In this document: in pieces, positions 1 to 8,173 of the stretch
Numbering within the stretch: the stretch's first letter is position 1
Layout: each line of letters opens with the position of its first letter
NCBI GenBank assembly: GCA_028343155.1
Contig: JAOLXX010000009.1
Location: 1-64,000 of the forward strand
From: Polaribacter sp.
GTDB lineage: Bacteria; Bacteroidota; Bacteroidia; Flavobacteriales; Flavobacteriaceae
Reading direction: 5' to 3'
DNA length: 64,000 nucleotides
Position numbers and translations under genes: made by a program
Notes under the pieces: generated by a model
The model's database searches: none
Told to the model about the DNA's origin: nothing
The model's input: the letters and a program-made list of their open reading frames with translations, nothing else

Positions 1-665
1 ATAGAGCTTGTGGTAAAATTATGGACAAACTAAAAGAGTTGGGTTTAGATGAAAATACAATTATCGTTTTTTCTAATGATAATGGAGGGCCAACAGATAA
101 AAATGCATCCTTAAATTTACCCTTAAGTGGTACAAAATCTAACCATTTAGAAGGAGGATTAAGAGTGCCTTTTTTAATGAAATGGCCTAAAAAATTCAAA
201 GCAGGTAAAGTGTATAATTACCCAGTAAGTACTTTTGATTTACTACCAACGTTCTTTGCTGCAGGTGGTGGAAATATGGAAGAGTTAGAAGAAATTGATG
301 GTGTAAATTTAATTCCTTTTATCACAGAAAAAAACAATGCAAGACCTCATAAAGATTTATTTTGGAAGAAAGAAGCACGTGCAGTTTACAGAGAAAATGA
401 TTGGAAATTAATTCGTTTTGCAGACAGACCAGCAGAATTATATGACTTATCAAAAGACATTACAGAACAAAATAATTTAGCATATCAAGAACCTGATCGT
501 GTAAAAAAGATGTTCAAGAAATTGTTTGAATGGGAATTAACCCAAGAACGTCCACTTTGGATGTTAAAACAACAATTCGAGAAATACGATATTGATAGAA
601 TGGATCGCTACAGAACTCCTGAATTAGTTAAAAAAGAAATGGAGAAATACAATAAAAAGAAATAA
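1..665 (+). CDS. Sulfatase (S1 family), C-terminal part, cut by window start
   Basis: This is the C-terminal part of a formylglycine-dependent sulfatase, a hydrolase of sulfate esters on sugars. The reading frame is open to the first bases of the window, so the N-terminal half with the CxPSR active-site motif lies outside. The visible part has the family's SNDNGG segment about 20 residues after the first ATG, then the GGLRVPF segment that follows the metal-binding and substrate-binding region, and the usual C-terminal subdomain with WKLIRF and LYDLSKD. A GH16 gene follows after 49 bp, which suggests one transcript. Residue spacing resembles the S1 sulfatases further along the locus. The subfamily cannot be decided from this fragment. 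Confidence 0.88.
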   Translation, partial: RACGKIMDKLKELGLDENTIIVFSNDNGGPTDKNASLNLPLSGTKSNHLEGGLRVPFLMKWPKKFKAGKVYNYPVSTFDLLPTFFAAGGGNMEELEEIDGVNLIPFITEKNNARPHKDLFWKKEARAVYRENDWKLIRFADRPAELYDLSKDITEQNNLAYQEPDRVKKMFKKLFEWELTQERPLWMLKQQFEKYDIDRMDRYRTPELVKKEMEKYNKKK

Positions 666-714
666 TTATTCATCAAAAACTATAACAAAACAACAACTAT
701 TAAAAGCCAACACA

Positions 715-2196
715 TTGAAAACATTTTATAAAATATTTATTATAGCAATTTTATTCTTAGGATATAGTTGTTCAGACTCAATTTCAGAAAAAAACGAAAG
801 TAATACAATTGAAGTTCCAGTTTCAAAGTTTTATCCAGCTTCAGATCTAGAAAATAAAGAAGGATGGGTTTTAAATGATGAAGTAAGTGATGAATTTGAA
901 GGAACAGCAATAGATACTACAAAATGGTTTGTAGAAGGGCAAAATGGAGATTATTATATCTGGAAAGGAAGAGCTCCTTCTCAATATGCATCTCATAATG
1001 TTGTTGTAAAAGATGGTAAATTAATTTTAAAAACACAATGGGAACCAGATTTTGCATTTGCAAAAGAAGTTTACGCAGATGGTGCTAATAAAGACACTTA
1101 TGGCGTTCACGAAGGAAAGCCTTTACCTGTTACAACTGCAGCAATTGTAAGTAAAAAGAGGTTTTTAAATGGGTATATGGAAATCAAATCAAAATCGCCT
1201 CACGCAGCAATGACAGCTGCATTTTGGGCAATAGGTTTTGAGCAAGAATTAGATATGTATGAGCAGTTAGCAGTTCCTAAAATTGCAAAGGAAGGTTCTA
1301 TAGATAAATATACAAATAGAACTGCAGTGCACGATTGGAGTCCACCATCTACAAGACCAACAAAGGCTTTTGGTTACGATGAAAAACTACCTTATGTTAC
1401 CTCTCAAGAATTTCATATTTATGGAGTAGAGTGGGGAGAAGATTATCTTAAAATTTACAGAGATGGAAAATTTGTTCACGGATTTACCCAAGATGAATTA
1501 GGTACAGATTGGGTATTGAATAACCCTATGGAAATTTGGGTAGATTCAGAGATTTTTAAATGGTTAGGAGTTCCTCATAAAGAAGAATTACCTGCAACTT
1601 TCGAGGCAGAATATGTAAGAGTTTGGCAAAAACCTTCAGAAAATTTATTAGCAAAAGACAGAGCTTTTTATGGTTTTGAAGGACCTATTTTATTTGAAGA
1701 AAATCCTAGACCTTTAACAATGGTTCCAGAAGATGCTGATGCAAATGATTATCAAAAATTTTGGCTTTTTGATGAAGGCTCAAAAAAATATCTAAAAATT
1801 ACAGAAGGCCATTATGCAAGTGGTGTAGAAGCACTTCAATTTTTGGGATATGGAAAAAACGAACATTTAGAAGTTGATAAAGTACAAGCCAAAACTCCAG
1901 AAGGTTCTTTAAATCTTCCAGCAGGAGAGTATAATTTATCTATGAAACTTTGGTTAGACCAAGGAAGAACTACAGATTCTATTCACGTTACTTTAATGAA
2001 TCCTAAAACAGAATTGGTTTTTTCTGGATTAAAGAAATTACCAAGAAAAGAATGGGTTACTATTGAAACAAAAGTTTCTAGAAAAGAAGCATCAGCAGCT
2101 AATGATGGGATGATTATAGAAATTAAAAAAGAAGATTTACCAGAAACAAAAGCTGTTAAATTATATATTGACGATATCACAATCAAACAAAAATAA
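715..2196 (+). CDS. GH16 endo-galactanase lipoprotein with C-terminal beta-sandwich module
   Basis: Predicted surface lipoprotein of glycoside hydrolase family 16, an endo-enzyme cutting beta-linkages in a red-algal galactan. The signal peptide ends at a lipobox with Cys19. The GH16 domain covers about residues 45-310. Its catalytic motif ELDMYE gives E178 as nucleophile, D180, and E183 as acid/base. The WKGRAPSQY segment near residue 84 is shared with the other GH16 proteins here. Residues about 315-493 form a second domain ending in YIDDI, also seen in two other GH16 proteins and one SusE-like lipoprotein of this locus. The start codon is TTG: no in-frame ATG lies between the previous gene and this point, and the signal peptide begins here. 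Substrate (carrageenan, furcellaran or porphyran type) cannot be read from the motifs. Confidence 0.85.
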   Translation: MKTFYKIFIIAILFLGYSCSDSISEKNESNTIEVPVSKFYPASDLENKEGWVLNDEVSDEFEGTAIDTTKWFVEGQNGDYYIWKGRAPSQYASHNVVVKDGKLILKTQWEPDFAFAKEVYADGANKDTYGVHEGKPLPVTTAAIVSKKRFLNGYMEIKSKSPHAAMTAAFWAIGFEQELDMYEQLAVPKIAKEGSIDKYTNRTAVHDWSPPSTRPTKAFGYDEKLPYVTSQEFHIYGVEWGEDYLKIYRDGKFVHGFTQDELGTDWVLNNPMEIWVDSEIFKWLGVPHKEELPATFEAEYVRVWQKPSENLLAKDRAFYGFEGPILFEENPRPLTMVPEDADANDYQKFWLFDEGSKKYLKITEGHYASGVEALQFLGYGKNEHLEVDKVQAKTPEGSLNLPAGEYNLSMKLWLDQGRTTDSIHVTLMNPKTELVFSGLKKLPRKEWVTIETKVSRKEASAANDGMIIEIKKEDLPETKAVKLYIDDITIKQK

Positions 2197-2221
2197 AAAA
2201 CATATACTAAATATTATATTG

Positions 2222-4207
2222 ATGAGTACAATTTCAACCATTCATAATAAAGCAATTACAAACACTACAGAAAGTCCGTTTGTAAAACTAAAGAGTATCA
2301 ACTTTGGCGATTCTAAATGGAATAAAGGTTTTTGGGCAGATAAAGTAAAAGCTGCAGAAGAAAGAATGCTGCCTTATATGGGTAATCTTTTATGTGGTGA
2401 TATTGGTCATGGACTAAACAATTTTAAAATTGCAGCAGGAGAAAAAGAAGGAGTTCATAAAGGCTTTTATTGGCATGATGGAGATTTCTTTAAATTTATG
2501 GAAGCTAAAACTTATATTTATGGACTTACAAAAGATGCGTCTATATTAAAAGAATTAGACGAATACATTGCAGTTATTGGAAGAGCACAAGAAGAAGATG
2601 GGTATATTCATACACACGTTCAAATTACAGATGGTGTAGATCGTTTTGAGAATAGAAAATACCACGAAATGTACAATTTCGGGCACTTATTTATTGCAGG
2701 TTCTGTTCATTATAGAATTACTGGTCAACGTAATTTTTTAGATATTGCTGTTAAAATGGCAGATTTATTACATGCTTATTTTATGCCAGATACTAAACAT
2801 TACCAACGTTTTGGATTCAATCAAACCCAAATTATGGGCTTAGTTGAATTGTACAGAACAGTAAAAGATGAAAGGTATTTAAAATTGGCAGAAAAGTTTA
2901 TCAACAGAAGAGGAACTTTCGAAATAAAGCATGATTCCACTACTGTAGGGTATCCTATTGGAGATATGGTGCAAGAAAGAACCCCTTTTAGAGAATCTGA
3001 AGAAGCTGTAGGGCATGCAGTATTAGCATTGTATTATTATGCAGGTGCTGCAGATGTTTATGCAGAAACTGGAGAAAAAGCATTAATTGAGACTTTAGAT
3101 AAATTATGGGAAAATGTAACAGGCAAAAAAATGTATGTTACAGGCGCTGTTGGTCAAGCTCATTATGGTGCTTCTACTAATTTAGATATGATTGAAGAAG
3201 GCTTTATAGATGCTTATATGATGCCAAACATGACTGCTTATAATGAAACTTGTGCAAACCTTTGTAATGCTATGTTTAGTAGTAGAATGATGGGGATTAA
3301 AGAAGAATCTAGATATGCAGATATTATAGAATTAGTATTATATAATAGTGGTTTATCAGGAATTAGTATTGAAGGGAAAGATTACTTCTATTCTAATCCT
3401 TTAAGAATGGTAAATAATTCAAGAGAGTATGGTGTTCATGAAAACGAAACAGAAAGCCCAGTAAGAGAACCTTATTTAGAATGTTTTTGTTGCCCACCAA
3501 ACTTAGTTAGAACAATTTGTAAAAGTTCAGGATGGGCTTATAACTTATCAGAAAATGGTGTTGCTGTAGTTTTATTTGGAGGAAACAATTTAAACACAAC
3601 TATGTTAGATGGTTCTCCACTAAAATTATCACAAGACACAGACTATCCTTGGAAAGGTTTGGTAAAAATTACTGTTGATGAATGTAAAAGTGATGCTTTT
3701 GATATTAAAGTTAGAATTCCAAAATGGGCAATAGGAAGTACATTAAAAATAAATGGAGAAGATGTAAATATTGAGGTAAATCCTGGAAATTTTGCGACAA
3801 TTAATAGAACTTGGAAAGTTGGAGATGTCATTACTTTAGATATGCCAATGGAACCAACATTTATTGAAGGTCACAATAGAATTGAAGAAGTTAGAAACCA
3901 ATTAGCTGTAAAAAGAGGGCCAATTGTGTATACCATTGAAAGTCCAGATTTACCAAAAGATACAGCAATTTTAGATGTTTATATTAAAGGTGATGCAACA
4001 TTAAATGCAGTCCACAAACCAGATTTCTTGGGTGGTGTTACTGTAATAGAAACAGAGCTTTTATTAAGAGAAGGTAAATCTGATGATATGTATCAGGTAA
4101 CCACTAAACCTGTTTTTAAAACATATAAAACACAACTAGTCCCTTATTTTGCGTGGAGTAATAGGGGTCAAGCAGAAATGACAGTCTTTATGCCTGTTGT
4201 TTGGTAA
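2222..4207 (+). CDS. GH127-family glycosidase, probable 3,6-anhydro-D-galactosidase
   Basis: Family GH127 (DUF1680) enzymes are cysteine-dependent exo-glycosidases: beta-L-arabinofuranosidases in gut bacteria, and 3,6-anhydro-D-galactosidases acting on carrageenan oligosaccharides in marine Bacteroidota. The protein has the family's NETC motif near residue 345 and the cysteine cluster ECFCCPPN near residue 423. These correspond to the zinc-binding and catalytic residues of characterised GH127 enzymes. The (alpha/alpha)6 barrel fills the first about 400 residues and is followed by a beta-rich tail. The ATG at 2222 is chosen; the frame is open further upstream into the GH16 gene, but only through non-ATG codons. 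No clear signal peptide is seen, so a periplasmic or cytoplasmic site stays open. It follows the GH16 gene and ends at a strong terminator. Substrate is inferred from context. Confidence 0.85.
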   Translation: MSTISTIHNKAITNTTESPFVKLKSINFGDSKWNKGFWADKVKAAEERMLPYMGNLLCGDIGHGLNNFKIAAGEKEGVHKGFYWHDGDFFKFMEAKTYIYGLTKDASILKELDEYIAVIGRAQEEDGYIHTHVQITDGVDRFENRKYHEMYNFGHLFIAGSVHYRITGQRNFLDIAVKMADLLHAYFMPDTKHYQRFGFNQTQIMGLVELYRTVKDERYLKLAEKFINRRGTFEIKHDSTTVGYPIGDMVQERTPFRESEEAVGHAVLALYYYAGAADVYAETGEKALIETLDKLWENVTGKKMYVTGAVGQAHYGASTNLDMIEEGFIDAYMMPNMTAYNETCANLCNAMFSSRMMGIKEESRYADIIELVLYNSGLSGISIEGKDYFYSNPLRMVNNSREYGVHENETESPVREPYLECFCCPPNLVRTICKSSGWAYNLSENGVAVVLFGGNNLNTTMLDGSPLKLSQDTDYPWKGLVKITVDECKSDAFDIKVRIPKWAIGSTLKINGEDVNIEVNPGNFATINRTWKVGDVITLDMPMEPTFIEGHNRIEEVRNQLAVKRGPIVYTIESPDLPKDTAILDVYIKGDATLNAVHKPDFLGGVTVIETELLLREGKSDDMYQVTTKPVFKTYKTQLVPYFAWSNRGQAEMTVFMPVVW

Positions 4208-4230
4208 AAAAAATATATTAAATTTTTGTA

Positions 4231-4280
4231 AAACAGCTTAATTTTTTCAGTACTTCTGATTAGATTAAGCTGTTTTTTTA
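4231..4280 (+). terminator. Rho-independent terminator after GH127 gene
   Basis: A long stem (AAACAGCTTAAT paired with ATTAAGCTGTTT) is followed by a T run. It closes the first transcript and separates it from the 4406 operon. Confidence 0.85.
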
Positions 4281-4286
4281 TCTAAA

Positions 4287-4354
4287 TTATGGTAAAATTG
4301 AGATATGATGAGATACAATTTAGTAATAATAGTATCTTTTTTTATTGTTAATTG
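4287..4354 (+). promoter_or_regulatory. 21-bp direct-repeat operator with -7 box, upstream of the 4406 operon
   Basis: The half-sites are GGTA at 4291 and GATA at 4312, 21 bp apart. A TAATTG -7-like element lies at 4349-4354, with its TTG 40 bp from the proximal half-site. This is the geometry shared by nine promoters in the window. The ATG at 4406 is about 50 bp downstream of the box. Confidence 0.65.
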
Positions 4355-4405
4355 AAACTTGTAACCAGTATATAATTTGATTTTAAAAATCACTAGAAAT
4401 AAAAA

Positions 4406-6274
4406 ATGATGAACAATATTAAAAACCTTTGGATACTTGTAGCTATAGTATCATTTATCAATGTAAAATCTACAAATGCTCAAAATGATTCATTTAAAGA
4501 AGTTTTTAAAGAATTTCCAAGACAAGAAAAAAATTTAAGAAAATGGGATTCTCCTGTTGTGGCGGATTTAGATAAAGATGGTTATAATGATTTATTAATT
4601 AACGATCACGGTTTTGGTATTCAGGTACTTTGGAACAATAAAGGTAAATTTGCCAAACCTTATGATATTATTATGGGAGATTTACACGGAGTTTCTGTGG
4701 GAGATTTCGATAATGATGGTCATTTAGAAGTTGTAATGTCTAGAGGTGGAGGTTCAGGTAGTAACGCAAGAAACTCAAAAATCTTTAAAGTAAAAGGAAG
4801 AAAGTTTATACCTATGGCAGATTTTACAGAACCTTTAGCATTAATGAGAGGTAGAACCTTAAAATTTGTTGATTTAGATAATGATGGAGATTTAGATTTA
4901 TTAAATTTTGCATTTCCTGATGGTGCCAAAAAAGGTGCAAGCGAAAATTATATTTATGAAAATAATGGTGTTGGCGAATTAATTTTACATTCAACAATTC
5001 CTGCAAGTAGAGTTAATGGGCAAAAAGCATTAACTACAGATTTTAATAATGATAACGTAATGGATATCATTTTATATGGATATGAAAATGTAATTACTTA
5101 TCAAGGAAATGGAGATTTAACCTTTACAGATGTTACCAAAAAAGTACTTCCTTTTGATATTGACGAAGTAACTACAATTGCAGAAATTGATTATGATAAT
5201 GATGGAGATATGGACCTTTTTTTTACAAGAGGAACAGAGTTTAAAAAAGGAGAAACATTCTACAATAAAGAAACCAAAGATTTAGGCTTTTTCTCAAAAA
5301 GAGGCGTTCTAGAATTAGATGATTTTGTTTCTGGAGAAATTTTAGAATTAGAAAACTTTCAATCTCAATGGCCAAATAACGATACTTATTACATAGGTGA
5401 AGCTTCTTATGATTATGAATTTAAAGGAGAAACGCATTCAGGAAAAGACATCCGTTTAAATATGAGTGATGCTTTAGGTTTTCCTGATAAACTTAATTAC
5501 CAAGAGAAAAAAGGATGGTATATAGGTTATGTTGGTAACCAAAAATGGAGAGTTTCAGGATTTCTTTGGGCACCAGTAACAGGCGTTATTCACAACGTTA
5601 AAAACTATACAGAATCTAAACATCCAAAAGGTAAAAATGATATTCTTTTAGAAAATAAAGGAACAAAATTTATAGATGTTACTAAAAAAGCAAACGTATT
5701 TTTAGAAGAACATACAATGGCTGTAACTGTTGCAGATTATGATAACAATGGGTACAAAGATTTATTGGTTATTAGAAGAGGAAAGTTAGTGTATAACAAT
5801 GAATCAATTTTATACTTAAACAACGGAAATTCTAATTTTACGAAAGCAGAAAATCATAAAATTATTACAAAAGATTTAGGAGGAATTGGAATGGCTGTAG
5901 AAAGTATAGATTATAACAAAGATGGTAAAGTAGATGTTGTTATTGGTGATGAAAGAGCAAAATGGCACTTGTTTAAAAATGATTTAGGTGATGCAAACAG
6001 TAATAAGTCATTAACAATTGAGGTTAAAAACTCTAAAAAAGGAAACATCTCTCCTTTAGGAGCTTTAGTAACCATTACTTCTTGTAGAAACACACAAATA
6101 CAACGTGTAGGAACATCTGCTTCTCAATACTCTTTAAACCATAACACTTTTGTACACTTTGGATTGGGTAATTGCAGTAAAACTGTAAAAGTAAAAGTAA
6201 CCTATTCTAATGGAGAAGTGATTGAGGAAACAGTAAAAAGTTCAATTAAAGAAGTCTCAATTGGAAAACAATAA
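4406..6274 (+). CDS. Exported VCBS/FG-GAP repeat protein with ASPIC/UnbV C-terminal domain
   Basis: Exported protein with a signal peptide ending near STNAQ at residue 26. It is built of FG-GAP/VCBS-type beta-propeller repeats with calcium-binding loops such as DLDKDGYND, DFDNDG, DLDNDGDLD, DYDNDGDMD and DYDNNGYKD. The last about 90 residues match the ASPIC/UnbV type domain (NSKKGN...GALV, NTFVHFGLG). Such proteins occur in marine Bacteroidota and are thought to bind carbohydrates or proteins at the cell surface; no enzymatic activity is established. It is the first gene of a long operon and is followed 9 bp later by a diverged paralogue, the lipoprotein at 6284. Its place before the exo-glycosidases suggests a glycan-binding or presenting role, which is inference. 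Confidence 0.8.
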   Translation: MMNNIKNLWILVAIVSFINVKSTNAQNDSFKEVFKEFPRQEKNLRKWDSPVVADLDKDGYNDLLINDHGFGIQVLWNNKGKFAKPYDIIMGDLHGVSVGDFDNDGHLEVVMSRGGGSGSNARNSKIFKVKGRKFIPMADFTEPLALMRGRTLKFVDLDNDGDLDLLNFAFPDGAKKGASENYIYENNGVGELILHSTIPASRVNGQKALTTDFNNDNVMDIILYGYENVITYQGNGDLTFTDVTKKVLPFDIDEVTTIAEIDYDNDGDMDLFFTRGTEFKKGETFYNKETKDLGFFSKRGVLELDDFVSGEILELENFQSQWPNNDTYYIGEASYDYEFKGETHSGKDIRLNMSDALGFPDKLNYQEKKGWYIGYVGNQKWRVSGFLWAPVTGVIHNVKNYTESKHPKGKNDILLENKGTKFIDVTKKANVFLEEHTMAVTVADYDNNGYKDLLVIRRGKLVYNNESILYLNNGNSNFTKAENHKIITKDLGGIGMAVESIDYNKDGKVDVVIGDERAKWHLFKNDLGDANSNKSLTIEVKNSKKGNISPLGALVTITSCRNTQIQRVGTSASQYSLNHNTFVHFGLGNCSKTVKVKVTYSNGEVIEETVKSSIKEVSIGKQ

Positions 6275-6283
6275 TTAATTCTG

Positions 6284-8167
6284 ATGTTAAAAAAACACCA
6301 AATAAAAATTTTGTTATTTTCAATTTTGTGCTCAATTCTGTTCAGTAATTGTGCTACACAATTAAAAACCATAACAGATTCATCTCTTTTGTTTACAGAA
6401 AATTCAAATGTTATAGAATTAGAAAATCGGAATCGAAGAAAATTTGACAACGCAGTAATTGCAGATTTAGATCAAGATGGATATTTAGATATATTACTCA
6501 CAGAACATTCACGTAGAGTAGAAATCTACTGGAATAACAAAGGTATTTTTAGCAAAGGAGAACCCTTTATTTTTGGTGATACTCACGGAATTGCAATAGG
6601 AGATTATAATTTTGATGGCATTATAGAAATTTTAGTGCAATCTGGAGGTGGAGATGGTAAAAATCCTCGAAAAATAAAATATTATAACGTATCCAAAAAA
6701 AGAAAAATAACAAAAGGAGGAGAGTACAAACATTTTGACGGAAGTCGTGGTAGAGCAGTAAAATTGGTGGATGTAGATAATAATGGATCATTAGATTTAA
6801 TTACATCTGCTTTTCCAGCAATAAAACATTTAGACAAAGGAAATGTTGTTTACAAAAGAGATGATAAGCTAGAATTTGACTTTGTTAGCTATTTACCTCA
6901 CGCTGATAGAATGGCAATGCGTACCTCATTAACAGATTTTAATAACGATAATATTACAGATGTAATCTTTCACGGAGGCAATAGATTTGTAGCTGTTAAT
7001 GGTAATAAAGGTTTAACTTTTGAAGATGTAACCCAAAGTTTATTTAAAGATTTAACAAATATTAAATTAATAAATAGTGTTTCTGAAATTGATTTTGATA
7101 ATGATGGTGATACGGATTTATTTTTAACACGTTCTAAACATCCATTTGATTCAGAAAGTGAGTATGATGAAACCCAAAAAACATTTTACTTTTTTGCAAG
7201 AAGAAAAGCGTTTGAGTACAATAATTTAGAAGTTGAAGGTGATTTAAAAATAGAAAATCTTCAAATGGCATTTCCAAATTTTGATATTTTTATTGGAGAA
7301 AATAAAACTTCATACAAACGAAAAAAAGACAAACACGGACATATTGATGCAACAATAACCCAAAAAGAAGCCAAAGGTTTTCCAGAAGACATCTCCAAAA
7401 AAGCATTGTATATAGGTTATTTAGGAAATAATCTGTGGAAAATTGCAGGACATACAAATTCGCCTACATCTGCAGTTTTGCACAATGTAATCTCAAAGCC
7501 AGCTGTTATCGAATTAAAAATTATGCCAGCTAAATTGTTAGAAAATAGAAATGGAGTTTTTGTAGATGTTACAAATCAGTTAAACATCAACATAAAAGAA
7601 CAAACAACAAGTGCAGCTGTTGGCGATTTTAATAATGATGGATGGTCAGATTTATTCATTGTTCGTTATGGAAAATCAGCTTCTACAATAGCACAGTTTT
7701 TATACCTAAATCAAGAGGGTAAAAAGTTTGTAAAACAAGAAAATCACGGAATTATTAGAAAAGAATTGGGTGCTACAGGTATGGGTGCAGATGCTTTTGA
7801 TTATGATAAAGATGGCGATTTAGATATTATTTATAGCAATGAACGTGGAAAGTGGCATTTATTTACAAATAACAGTAAAAATGATAATAATTTTATTGAA
7901 GTAAATGTTGGCTATTCTCCGTCAAAAAAAGCTACAGCTATGGGTGCTGTTTTAAACTTTTCAGCTTGTGGTAATCAATATAAAAGAGTTGTTGGTGCAA
8001 CTTCATCTTCATATTCTCATACTTTTAATACCTTTTTACACGTAGGTTTAGGGAAGTGTAAAAAAGTAGAAAACGCTACCTTAACTTGGTCTAATGGAGA
8101 AACCTTACCACTACAAATAAACGATTTAAATAAGATTTATACAGCAGGTAATATCAAACTAAAATAA
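6284..8167 (+). CDS. VCBS/FG-GAP repeat lipoprotein with ASPIC/UnbV domain (paralogue of the previous gene)
   Basis: A lipoprotein (lipobox ending in SNC, Cys23) with the same architecture as its upstream neighbour: repeated calcium-loop motifs (DLDQDGYLD, DVDNNGSLD, DFDNDGDTD, DYDKDGDLD) forming a predicted beta-propeller, then an ASPIC/UnbV-like C-terminal domain ending in SNGETL. It differs from the neighbour in being lipid-anchored, so the two could form a soluble and an anchored partner. It begins 9 bp after the previous stop and ends 6 bp before the next gene, so it lies in the middle of an operon. Function is unknown; a surface glycan-binding role is inferred from location. Confidence 0.8.
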   Translation: MLKKHQIKILLFSILCSILFSNCATQLKTITDSSLLFTENSNVIELENRNRRKFDNAVIADLDQDGYLDILLTEHSRRVEIYWNNKGIFSKGEPFIFGDTHGIAIGDYNFDGIIEILVQSGGGDGKNPRKIKYYNVSKKRKITKGGEYKHFDGSRGRAVKLVDVDNNGSLDLITSAFPAIKHLDKGNVVYKRDDKLEFDFVSYLPHADRMAMRTSLTDFNNDNITDVIFHGGNRFVAVNGNKGLTFEDVTQSLFKDLTNIKLINSVSEIDFDNDGDTDLFLTRSKHPFDSESEYDETQKTFYFFARRKAFEYNNLEVEGDLKIENLQMAFPNFDIFIGENKTSYKRKKDKHGHIDATITQKEAKGFPEDISKKALYIGYLGNNLWKIAGHTNSPTSAVLHNVISKPAVIELKIMPAKLLENRNGVFVDVTNQLNINIKEQTTSAAVGDFNNDGWSDLFIVRYGKSASTIAQFLYLNQEGKKFVKQENHGIIRKELGATGMGADAFDYDKDGDLDIIYSNERGKWHLFTNNSKNDNNFIEVNVGYSPSKKATAMGAVLNFSACGNQYKRVVGATSSSYSHTFNTFLHVGLGKCKKVENATLTWSNGETLPLQINDLNKIYTAGNIKLK

Positions 8168-8173
8168 TAAAAA

